64,000 nt of DNA from Haliscomenobacter sp. GTDB taxonomy: Bacteria; Bacteroidota; Bacteroidia; Chitinophagales; Saprospiraceae. The position numbers were made by a program, and so were the translations under genes. Below, piece by piece: positions 27,498 through 34,733 of the stretch (positions within the stretch are counted from its first letter, which is position 1; every line of letters begins with the position of its first letter). The stretch spans positions 1 through 64,000 of the forward strand of contig NZ_JADKCX010000013.1 in the NCBI RefSeq assembly GCF_016718685.1, given 5' to 3'. The notes under the pieces were generated by a model. That model did not search any database. It had not been told where the DNA came from and saw only the letters and a list, made by a program, of their open reading frames with translations.

Positions 27498-28373
27498 ATG
27501 AAATTCCACAAAACTTCAATTTTACCCCTATGTTGCTGTCTGTTTTCCTTGACCGCAGCAGCTCCATTGGTCAGTGATTCCATTGAGATTGAAAACCATT
27601 TTCGCTCCTTTCATTTCAATCGCCCCGAAAATAACAAAAAGAACAAGAGTCTCATTTTTGTGCTACACGGCTCCGGCGGAAACGGGAACCAAATGATGGA
27701 CAGGGCAATCGAATTGGATAAATTGTCAAGTAGCGAAAATTTCATAGTTGTCTATCCCGATGGATACAAACGGTACTGGAACGAGTGCCGCAAAGCCGCC
27801 ACTACCCCTCCAAACCTTGAAAACATCAATGAAGAAGCCTTTTTTGAGGCGATGATCCAATACTTTAAAAAACAGTATCGGATCAATGAAAAAAAGGTGT
27901 TCGTGGTGGGCACCAGTGGCGGCGGCCATATGGCCTACAAATTGGCCATCACCCTGCCTGAAAAAATAAAAGCCATTACCGCCATTGTAGCCAGTTTGCC
28001 CGAGCCCAGTAATTTTGATTGCAGCGAAAAAAAGGTGGCCAAACCCGTGATGATTGTCAATGGCACAGCAGACCCCTTGAACCGTTGGGAAGGTGGAGCA
28101 ATTATACTCGGCAATGGGGTCAATATGGGTTTGATCCGCTCTACGGAAAGTAGCTTTCAATATTGGTCGGCGTTGGCCGGGTATACCGGTCAGCCCAGCA
28201 AAGTAACCTTGCCGGACACTGATCCCAAGGATGGTAAAACCATTGAGCGCTACCAATTCAAAGAAAAAGGGAAGCCAGAAGTGACCCTGCTGAAAGTAAT
28301 CGGGGGGAAGCACGATTACCCGAATGATATCGATGTTCACGTGGAGGCTTGGGCTTTTTTTAAGCGGCAGTAG
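27498..28373 (+). CDS. Secreted polyhydroxybutyrate depolymerase / feruloyl-esterase-like alpha/beta hydrolase
   Basis: A 291-residue protein with signal peptide (ILPLCCCLFSLTAAAP). It has the LpqC/PHB-depolymerase layout: oxyanion-hole segment LIFVLHGSGGNGNQM, nucleophile elbow VGTSGGGHMAY (Ser), acid region VNGTADPLNRWEGG and the catalytic His in GGKHDYP. The family removes ester-linked groups such as ferulate from polysaccharides or cuts short polyesters; the substrate here cannot be told. It stands between the AT-rich permease and a gene fragment. The 185 bp upstream holds nothing recognised. Confidence 0.85.
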   Translation: MKFHKTSILPLCCCLFSLTAAAPLVSDSIEIENHFRSFHFNRPENNKKNKSLIFVLHGSGGNGNQMMDRAIELDKLSSSENFIVVYPDGYKRYWNECRKAATTPPNLENINEEAFFEAMIQYFKKQYRINEKKVFVVGTSGGGHMAYKLAITLPEKIKAITAIVASLPEPSNFDCSEKKVAKPVMIVNGTADPLNRWEGGAIILGNGVNMGLIRSTESSFQYWSALAGYTGQPSKVTLPDTDPKDGKTIERYQFKEKGKPEVTLLKVIGGKHDYPNDIDVHVEAWAFFKRQ

Positions 28374-28384
28374 ATTTTCAGCAA

Positions 28385-28483
28385 GTAATAATCACCCGAA
28401 TGCAAGATGGGGAAACCCGCATCGGTCAAGCCGATTTGAATCAGCGCATCCCAGGCTGCACAAAAACCTTCGTAGCATATGGA
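28385..28483 (-). pseudogene. Fragment copy of the neighbouring saccharopine dehydrogenase gene
   Basis: About 95 bases closely match 29410-29507 inside the intact dehydrogenase gene (shared stretches include TTTGAATCAGCGCATCCCAG and ACAAAAACCTTCGTAGC). The matching codons encode the region FCAAWDALIQIGL. Sequence on both sides is unrelated. It is therefore a small diverged duplicate, not a gene. Confidence 0.8.
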
Positions 28484-28808
28484 AGATTTTAGCACACATC
28501 CTTTGGTTCAACCTTTTTGGCATCAGAAAGGCTTAGTTTGTAACGATTATGAGCATGGCGATTATCACGTTTACACATACATTCTTGAAATAAAAGTAGA
28601 TAAAACGTTCGATTTAACTATTGAACTTGCGCATTACTACACGGATTTCATTGAAGAAAAATACAATTATCTGGGTACATGGGATATACTCGAACTCAAA
28701 GAGGATGTGCTGCGCCTCCTATTGCATTATACTGATGAAACAGGTGAAGCTAAAAAATTGGAGTTTCGTTATAACGGACAATATGGGGATTATTTCATAT
28801 TGAAATAG
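28479..28808 (+). CDS. Small protein of unknown function
   Basis: A 109-residue protein starting at the last bases of the dehydrogenase fragment and ending inside a perfect hairpin. The composition is ordinary for a soluble, acidic, beta-rich protein: CNDYEHGDYHVYTYILEIK, FIEEKYNYLGTWDILELKED and KKLEFRYNGQYGDYFILK suggest alternating strands, a little like lipocalin-type small domains. There is no signal peptide or known motif. Being bounded by repeats on both sides, it may have been inserted together with them. Confidence 0.6.
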   Translation: MEDFSTHPLVQPFWHQKGLVCNDYEHGDYHVYTYILEIKVDKTFDLTIELAHYYTDFIEEKYNYLGTWDILELKEDVLRLLLHYTDETGEAKKLEFRYNGQYGDYFILK

Positions 28809-28850
28809 GTGTTTCTACCTCAGTCCCTGAGGTAGAAACACCTATTTCAA
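28800..28850. terminator. Perfect 24-bp hairpin with 3-base loop
   Basis: TTGAAATAGGTGTTTCTACC (from 28800) through CTCAG pairs without mismatch with 28827-28850 around TCC. The stop codon of the small upstream gene is inside the left arm. It can serve as a terminator, but its perfection suggests a recently arrived palindromic repeat. Confidence 0.75.
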
Positions 28851-28915
28851 TTCGTCAAAATAATTTTTATATCTGAGTAAATAACTTGGCTTAGAAACTA
28901 GCCTCTGCCATTCTC

Positions 28916-30250
28916 CTACAACTTTCGATCAATCTCGTGAAACACAATCCCGTACTGTTCCAATTCCTCCAGTACCGGCTCGTACACCTCTTTCATCACC
29001 GGGATTTGCACGCCACGCGATTTGATTTTGCCTTCCACCACCAATTTGACAAAGATGGCCATCGGTAAACCTACGGTTTGAGCCATCGCGGTGTCTTCGG
29101 CGTTGACGCCTTTTTTGGACATCGAAGAAATGCGCAAACGTTTTTCCCCTTTTTTCTCGTATTCAATTTCGTGGTGCATCACCACCATATCCTTATCTGT
29201 GGGTTTGAGCTTCCATTTGTCGCGCAACAAATGCTCCAGAATCAGTGCTGGAGTGGCATTGGGCAATTTGATTTTTTTCTTGCTAAACACGCCCAACCAT
29301 TCCAGTTTTTTCATCACTGGAGAGTTGATGTCTTCGCCCAACATCTCGGCGGTCCGGTCTTTCAAAGAGCCACCGCCGTATGGGTCAACGTAGGCATCCA
29401 TCAGCTCGTGGTAAGTGATTTCACCTGAGTGCAGGATGGGGAAATCCGCATCAGTCAAACCAATTTGAATCAGCGCATCCCAGGCGGCACAAAAACCTTC
29501 GTAGCGCAGGGTGCCGCGCAGAATATTGGGAATATCGGCCAGGCCGTAAGCATCGCGGTACAAGAGGGAATCGCGGTTGGCGTAAGCCTCCATTTTGCCA
29601 ACTTCAGGAATGTCGATGGTTCGGCATTCTTTGTACAGGCGGTGATATGGTTGGTAGCGCAACCGACCATTCTCGAGGTATTGCGCGGTGCCTTGACCAG
29701 CCAAAACCACGTTGCGCGGATTCCAGGTGATCTTGTAATGCCAGGGGTTGTCGTCGCTTTCCGGAGCAATCAGTCCACCGGTATAGGAGCGAAAAGCCGT
29801 GATTTTTCCACCACTTTCTTTGATTTCATTGATCACTTTCATGGCCGACATGTGGTCGATCCCGGGATCGAGGCCCATTTCACCCATAAATATCAATTCC
29901 CGGTCGCGGGCTTCGTCGCCCAGTCGGTACATTTCCTGCGAAACATAGGAGGCCGTGATCAGGTGTTTTTTCAATTTCACACAATCATGGGCGACTTCCA
30001 GATGCAAGTGTGCGGGCAGAATGGAGACCACTACATCAGCGCGGCCAATGAGCTCACGTCGGTCGTTGACCTTCATCACATCCAACCATACGGCGCGGCC
30101 ATTGGGGTGGTTTCCTACCTTTTTTTCAGCGTTTTCGAGTTGGGCATCGGCAACGGTAACGAACCAAGACCGGGTCGCGGCTTGTTCTAATACATATTTG
30201 ATCAATGAACTGGAAGAAAGTCCGGCTCCGATGATCAGAATGTTATTCAT
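28916..30250 (-). CDS. Saccharopine dehydrogenase family protein
   Basis: A 444-residue protein from the ATG at 30250 (MNNILIIGAGLSSSSLI), an N-terminal Rossmann fold with GAGLSSSS in place of GxGxxG. Later motifs are VVVSILPAHLHLEVAHDCVK, MGEMGLDPGIDHMSAMK and ESDDNPWHYKITWNPRN, all typical of the saccharopine dehydrogenase/reductase family (LYS9-like) that interconverts saccharopine with glutamate and aminoadipate semialdehyde or lysine. It probably takes part in lysine degradation. It is divergent from cytidine deaminase. A fragment copy of its middle lies 430 bp past its end. Confidence 0.9.
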   Translation of the reverse strand: MNNILIIGAGLSSSSLIKYVLEQAATRSWFVTVADAQLENAEKKVGNHPNGRAVWLDVMKVNDRRELIGRADVVVSILPAHLHLEVAHDCVKLKKHLITASYVSQEMYRLGDEARDRELIFMGEMGLDPGIDHMSAMKVINEIKESGGKITAFRSYTGGLIAPESDDNPWHYKITWNPRNVVLAGQGTAQYLENGRLRYQPYHRLYKECRTIDIPEVGKMEAYANRDSLLYRDAYGLADIPNILRGTLRYEGFCAAWDALIQIGLTDADFPILHSGEITYHELMDAYVDPYGGGSLKDRTAEMLGEDINSPVMKKLEWLGVFSKKKIKLPNATPALILEHLLRDKWKLKPTDKDMVVMHHEIEYEKKGEKRLRISSMSKKGVNAEDTAMAQTVGLPMAIFVKLVVEGKIKSRGVQIPVMKEVYEPVLEELEQYGIVFHEIDRKL

Positions 30251-30256
30251 GTTCTC

Positions 30257-30264
30257 TATTTTTG
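30257..30264 (+). promoter_or_regulatory. Candidate -7 promoter element of cdd (TATTTTTG)
   Basis: An exact TAnnTTTG match in the divergent space, 53 bases upstream of the cytidine deaminase ATG. No -33 element is clear. Confidence 0.35.
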
Positions 30265-30316
30265 AACGAAGAGCAGGTTCAATACAAACCGCTCTGACTG
30301 TAAACAATTTGCGCTG

Positions 30317-30790
30317 ATGGTAGAGTTGAAATTACAAGTAGAATATTGTTGTTATGCATCAACGACAGAACTTCCACTTGAGTATGTAGCATTGTTGGAC
30401 TGTGCAAAAAAAGCTTTGGCCAAATCGTATTCGCCTTATTCAGGCTTCAAGGTCGGTGCCGCTATTTTGCTGGAAGATGGAACCCTGGTGCAGGGAGCCA
30501 ACCAGGAAAATGCGTCTTATCCTTTGTGCCTCTGTGCCGAACGAAATGCCCTTGCCGTGGCAAATATACAGCATCCTCAGCAAAAAATTAAAGCAATGGC
30601 GGTCGTAGCGGAAAAAGATGACATTTTTGTCTCCCCCTGCGGTGCTTGCCGGCAGGTGATTTGGGAAAATGAGCAGCGCAATCATGCGCCCATCCTGATG
30701 CTGATTCAGGGACCAAAAGGTAGTGTTTACAGCTTTAAATCGATTGGAGATTTGTTGCCTTTTGGGTTTAGTGGAGCGGACTTATTATAA
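30317..30790 (+). CDS. cdd: Cytidine deaminase
   Basis: A 157-residue protein with the full CDA pattern: YSPYSGFKVGAAILLEDG, QENASYPLCLCAERNA (Cys zinc ligand and catalytic Glu of the CAE motif) and SPCGACRQVIWE (PCxxC zinc ligands). It deaminates cytidine and deoxycytidine to the uridine forms in pyrimidine salvage. The start at 30317 follows a candidate promoter. The gene is monocistronic and followed by a GTTGAA-type repeat. Confidence 0.95.
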   Translation: MVELKLQVEYCCYASTTELPLEYVALLDCAKKALAKSYSPYSGFKVGAAILLEDGTLVQGANQENASYPLCLCAERNALAVANIQHPQQKIKAMAVVAEKDDIFVSPCGACRQVIWENEQRNHAPILMLIQGPKGSVYSFKSIGDLLPFGFSGADLL

Positions 30791-30845
30791 AGTTGAAAAG
30801 TTGAAGAGTTTAGGGTTGAAGAGTTGGCTGCCGCAGGCGGCAGTG
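30790..30845. repeat. GTTGAAnn array and small GC hairpin after cdd
   Basis: GTTGAAAA, GTTGAAGA and GTTGAAGA units at 30792-30824, then CTGCCG-CAGG-CGGCAG. Unlike other copies, no inverted arm of the array is seen. It separates cdd from the convergent TauE/SafE gene. Confidence 0.5.
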
Positions 30846-30939
30846 GTTTGTGGTTGCTCAATGCTCGCGCGCTAACTCCGCTTTCGGCCTCTTCATCATC
30901 GACCTCTTTCGCCTAAAACAAAAATATTTAAACAAGATC

Positions 30940-31722
30940 TTAAAACAGCCAGTGTTTGAAGGCATCGATCCACATGCCCATGGCGATTACTGCCAGCAGG
31001 ATGCGGTTGATTTGATTGAATCTTTTTTGGGAAATTTTTTCCATCAGCCAGCGGCCGATAAAGGTACCCAGAATGGTGGCGGTGCAAAGGCCGATCAACA
31101 GCCACCGGTATTCACCAAAATCAAAACCAACCGAGAAGAAAAACACGCCGGTTTTGACGATTTGGGTCAAAGCCTGGCAAACCGATTTGGTCGCAATCAA
31201 TGCTTCTTTGCCGATGTTGTTGAGCACAAAAAAAGAGGCGATGAAAGGCCCAGTAACGGCTACAATCATACCCAGAAAGCTGGACAAAAAGCCCAGCGCA
31301 ACAAACATCCAGGGCTTGGTGGAACCCATTTTTCCTTCGGGCATAAAAATGCTCAGAAAAATAAAAGTCCCCACCATAAATTCGAGCAAAATGGGATCGA
31401 AATAGTTGTACAATAAACCGCCCAGCCAGGCTCCCGGCAACAACAGAACAGAGAAAAAACCCACCACTCGCCATTGAATATAGGGCCAAAAGGCAGTGAA
31501 ACGTGCCAGATTGCCCACCACTTGCACTCCACTGTGCAGAGGTATAGCTTGCTTGGCATCCAAGCCCCAACTCAACAGAGCAAAAACGAGGGTACCCCCG
31601 GCTAAACCAAAAATGGCGGAAATAACCGACGCCAGCAAGGTGCCCAACGCCAATACCACATATATTCCTGCTGCCACTGCTTTGTTGGCTCTCTCAACCC
31701 AACTAAATAAGTTCCAATCCAT
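30940..31722 (-). CDS. TauE/SafE family membrane transporter
   Basis: A 260-residue protein from the ATG at 31722 (MDWNLFSWVERANKAV), with about eight spans. The family repeat appears twice in weakened form: LASVISAIFGLAGGTLVFAL in the first half and LGFLSSFLGMIVAVTGPFIA in the second. TauE/SafE proteins are thought to export sulfite, sulfoacetate or other organic anions. The start overlaps the 3-prime end of the DUF2252 gene by 20 bp, so the two are translated from one message. Confidence 0.88.
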   Translation of the reverse strand: MDWNLFSWVERANKAVAAGIYVVLALGTLLASVISAIFGLAGGTLVFALLSWGLDAKQAIPLHSGVQVVGNLARFTAFWPYIQWRVVGFFSVLLLPGAWLGGLLYNYFDPILLEFMVGTFIFLSIFMPEGKMGSTKPWMFVALGFLSSFLGMIVAVTGPFIASFFVLNNIGKEALIATKSVCQALTQIVKTGVFFFSVGFDFGEYRWLLIGLCTATILGTFIGRWLMEKISQKRFNQINRILLAVIAMGMWIDAFKHWLF

Positions 31723-32851
31723 TTTCGGCCTCTTCGGCAATGATCAGGCTTGGACTATATTTGTTGTAGTACAATTCCACGTATTTTTGATGGCCTTGAA
31801 TCAATTCCTGGTTCATCTGGATGGCCAGGCCAATGAAATGATCGTAGTGCAATTGGAAATGTTTCATGAGCACATCCGGCTTCATGTCTTTCTGCAAGGA
31901 CTTACGGTGAGCCCGCCCCAATTGGGTAGCTACGGAATAGGCAATGTCGACTTGTTCAAATTCGTTGAGTTTGTCCTTGATTTTGGCGCTGCGGTGTGGA
32001 ATTTGGCGTCCCCAATATTCCTGACCTTTGTAGGTAGCGTAACCCAAACCTTGTTCCACGAGAGGGGCATACAACTCCGATGCTTTGATCATGCGCAAGC
32101 CGTGGTGTTTGAAGGGGTTGAAATAATGTTGGGTATCTGGATCTTCGTATACCGTTTTGAGCTCCAGTAGAATTTTATCTTTGGACTGGTTTTTCTTTGG
32201 TCGCAGCACCAACAAGATCCTTTTGTTGCCAAAAGTACCCTTCGCTTTACCTGCTTCCTCAATTTCATATTCTTTGAGCAAGTCTTCTTCTTTACGGCTT
32301 TTGAGGTAGCCTTCCAAAATTTTCACCAGTACCTTGTTGTGCACATTGAGTGGCGATTTACGCATCTCTTTTGCCCACTTCACTTCAGCTTCCAGGTAGT
32401 CACGCGTAGAATTGTACCACACGTCGAAATTAGCCCGGTCGATTGATTTGGAAGCTTCTTTGTAAGGGGTTTTGTGTACTTCAAATCCCCGCATGTACCC
32501 TTCACGGAAGTACTCCAATACCGTTGCATTTAAAAAAGGGGTATTGTTTTCTATCCGCTTTAAAGACAAAGAGCACAAAAAGCGTACGATATCCCAGGCA
32601 TATGCCCCTATCCGCGAACGGTCAAAATCGGCCATACCGCCCCCTTGATCGGTGATCAAGTAGTTTTCCGTGTGTGGATTCCCGTGAATAAATACTTTGG
32701 GTATCTTTTCGTGCGGTATGAGCGTGGTGAAATGGGCTTGCATGCGCATACACATGTGGCGGAAGTAGAAAAATAAGCCCTTGTCTGGATGCAAATAGCT
32801 GCGAATCAATTTTTCCTGATCAAATTCAGGTGTTTTTAGGTAAATTTTCAT
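31703..32851 (-). CDS. DUF2252 family protein (kinase-like fold)
   Basis: A 382-residue soluble protein. VFIHGNPHTENYLI followed by GGMADFDRSRIGAYAWDI resembles the catalytic HGDxHxxN and DFD loops of aminoglycoside-phosphotransferase-like kinases, with Asn in place of Asp in the first motif as is common in DUF2252. The C-terminal helical part contains SVATQLGRAHRKSL. Function and substrate are unknown. It overlaps the TauE/SafE gene, which suggests a shared role. Confidence 0.85.
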   Translation of the reverse strand: MKIYLKTPEFDQEKLIRSYLHPDKGLFFYFRHMCMRMQAHFTTLIPHEKIPKVFIHGNPHTENYLITDQGGGMADFDRSRIGAYAWDIVRFLCSLSLKRIENNTPFLNATVLEYFREGYMRGFEVHKTPYKEASKSIDRANFDVWYNSTRDYLEAEVKWAKEMRKSPLNVHNKVLVKILEGYLKSRKEEDLLKEYEIEEAGKAKGTFGNKRILLVLRPKKNQSKDKILLELKTVYEDPDTQHYFNPFKHHGLRMIKASELYAPLVEQGLGYATYKGQEYWGRQIPHRSAKIKDKLNEFEQVDIAYSVATQLGRAHRKSLQKDMKPDVLMKHFQLHYDHFIGLAIQMNQELIQGHQKYVELYYNKYSPSLIIAEEAENGLELI

Positions 32852-32978
32852 TTCGTAATACCCGGGTGTCGAAAGATTAGTTTGTTATCCCGAACTACAA
32901 AGATACGAGTTTACATTGAGTTTACAAATAATTAACCTTGAATTAACTTTACAATGACAATTGTACCTGTATAACACT

Positions 32979-33719
32979 TTAAGTATCCAAAAAGGTGCGT
33001 GCTTTTTCCAAATCTTCGGGGGTATCCACTCCAATGATGGCCTGATCGGTCAGTTCTACGTAAATAGATTTGTTGTGATACAACCAGCGCAACTGTTCCA
33101 ATGCTTCAAAACGCTCCAAGTCAGCCAAAGGTAATGGAGCAATTTCCAGCAGTGTTGACCGCAAATACCCGTACAAGCCGATGTGCCGATAATGACAGGC
33201 TTGTGCCAACCAATCTGCTTCAGGAAGCCCACGCAGGTGTGGAATCGTACTGCGGCTAAAATACATGGCCAGTTTTTGGGCATTGAAGACCACTTTAACC
33301 ACATTGGGATTAAACAGGTCTGCAGGATCCGCAATGGGCATGGCCAAGGTAGCAATCTGGGCCAGACCCCGGCGTAGCGGGTTGGCAACCCGTTCAATTT
33401 GCTCGTAAGCCAAAAATGGTTCATCTCCTTGCACGTTCAGTACCACTTCAAAATCCGGAAAGTTCCGGGCAATTTCGGCACAACGATCCGTGCCACTTTG
33501 GTGTTCGGCACTGGTCATCTGGACTTTGCCACCAAAGGACAGGACATGGTCGTAAATCCGCTGATCGTCAGTGGCCACCATCACTTCGTCCAATGCTGGC
33601 GCTGCGGCAACTCTTTCGTACACCCGTTGGATCAGCGACTTGCCATTCAAGTCTGCCAAAGGCTTGCCGGGAAAACGGGTAGAAGCATAACGCGCAGGGA
33701 TAATACCAAGAGTTTTCAT
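32979..33719 (-). CDS. kdsB: 3-deoxy-manno-octulosonate cytidylyltransferase
   Basis: A 246-residue protein with the family start MKTLGIIPARYASTRFPGKP, then DEVMVATDDQRI, TSAEHQSGTDRCAE, VVLNVQGDEPFL and the C-terminal QLRWLYHNKSIYVELT. It activates Kdo with CTP to CMP-Kdo for lipid A-core assembly, confirming an LPS-bearing outer membrane. It is divergent from the LysM protein gene. Confidence 0.96.
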   Translation of the reverse strand: MKTLGIIPARYASTRFPGKPLADLNGKSLIQRVYERVAAAPALDEVMVATDDQRIYDHVLSFGGKVQMTSAEHQSGTDRCAEIARNFPDFEVVLNVQGDEPFLAYEQIERVANPLRRGLAQIATLAMPIADPADLFNPNVVKVVFNAQKLAMYFSRSTIPHLRGLPEADWLAQACHYRHIGLYGYLRSTLLEIAPLPLADLERFEALEQLRWLYHNKSIYVELTDQAIIGVDTPEDLEKARTFLDT

Positions 33720-33780
33720 AAATTTGCAGTGGGTTAAAAGCCTGCCAATAAGTGAATCTGTACTAAAACGTATTAAACTC

Positions 33781-33788
33781 CAAACATA
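33781..33788 (-). promoter_or_regulatory. Candidate -7 promoter element of kdsB (TATGTTTG)
   Basis: An exact TAnnTTTG match on the minus strand, 62 bases upstream of the kdsB ATG in the divergent region. Confidence 0.35.
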
Positions 33789-33797
33789 CTGAAAACT

Positions 33798-34646
33798 ATG
33801 TGGAAAATACTATTTCTCTTGTTGCCTGGTTATGTTTTTGCAACCGGCGACAGTTTGCGTTATTTGACTCCACGTGATACCATTATTCTGAGCGTAGGGG
33901 CCAATGATGCAAAAATCTTCGAGCATAAAATTGAAAAAGGACAAACCATTTTTTCACTCGCCAGGTTTTACGGCCTAAAAATGGATGCCCTGCGCTACCT
34001 CAATCCTAGTCTCAACTTTGATGCAGTTAGCCCCAAACAGCGCATTAAAATACCGATTCCTAATCGTGCGATCATTCGTTACCGTGAGGCAAAATTCAAC
34101 CCCAAGCTCTATACGCCCGTGTATTATCGGGTCAAAAAAGGAGACAATCTGTTTCGCTTGAGCAAGGTGTACTTCCGCATGCCCGAAGATACCATCAAAG
34201 CACGGGCAAATCTAAAAAGTGGGGCGCTACAACCGGGTCAACTGATCCTTATTGGTTGGATGAACCCGCAAGGTGTACCCGCTGACTGGCAAACAACCCA
34301 ACCCCTACCCCCTTCACTACAAAAAGCAGCTGACCTCAAACAACATTTTGATACCTACTCCAGAAACGCCAAAAAGAAGGAATTCAAACACCAAGGTATC
34401 GCCGTTTGGCAAAAGGAAGCACCCGCAGCACGCAACTATTATGCACTGCACGACAAAGCGCCGATAAATTCTATCCTCGAAATACACAACCCAGTTACCA
34501 AAAGAACCGTTTATGCAGAAGTATTGGGCAAAATCCCCGCTACTGCATACTCCACCAACGTGGTGGTGATTCTCTCGCCCAACACCGCAAAATTGTTGGG
34601 TGCGAAGGATGCCAACTTTTTTGTAAAAATAAAATATTACAAATAG
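33798..34646 (+). CDS. Secreted LysM protein with RlpA-like C-terminal domain
   Basis: A 282-residue protein with a short signal peptide (WKILFLLLPGYVFA). Two LysM modules follow, EHKIEKGQTIFSLARFYGL near residue 45 and YYRVKKGDNLFRLSKVYF near residue 110. A C-terminal double-psi beta-barrel-like domain comes next (NYYALHDKAPINSILEIHNP, VYAEVLGKIPATAYSTNVVV). It probably binds peptidoglycan in the periplasm. The barrel lacks an obvious lytic transglycosylase Asp, so enzymatic activity is uncertain. Confidence 0.87.
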   Translation: MWKILFLLLPGYVFATGDSLRYLTPRDTIILSVGANDAKIFEHKIEKGQTIFSLARFYGLKMDALRYLNPSLNFDAVSPKQRIKIPIPNRAIIRYREAKFNPKLYTPVYYRVKKGDNLFRLSKVYFRMPEDTIKARANLKSGALQPGQLILIGWMNPQGVPADWQTTQPLPPSLQKAADLKQHFDTYSRNAKKKEFKHQGIAVWQKEAPAARNYYALHDKAPINSILEIHNPVTKRTVYAEVLGKIPATAYSTNVVVILSPNTAKLLGAKDANFFVKIKYYK

Positions 34647-34722
34647 GGTTCGAAGGTTCGGGAGTTTGAGGGTTCAGCACCGTGCCCCAAACATCGAACC
34701 CTCGAACTCCCGAACCCTCGAA
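34647..34722. repeat. GGTTCGAG-type 8-mer array with inverted copy
   Basis: Arm 34647-34675 (GGTTCGAAGGTTCGGGAGTT and on) is nearly the perfect complement of 34695-34722. It is built like the GTTGAA arrays but with another unit. It runs from the stop codon of the LysM gene to 11 bases before the next ATG. Confidence 0.7.
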
Positions 34723-34733
34723 CTTTCGTTCCT

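Noticed and set aside
29429..30190. Plus-strand frame of 253 codons
   Set aside because: Antisense to the intact saccharopine dehydrogenase gene and without recognisable features.
19300..30830. GTTGAA-rich arrays as CRISPR
   Set aside because: The units are 8 bases without unique spacers of constant length, and no cas gene is near.
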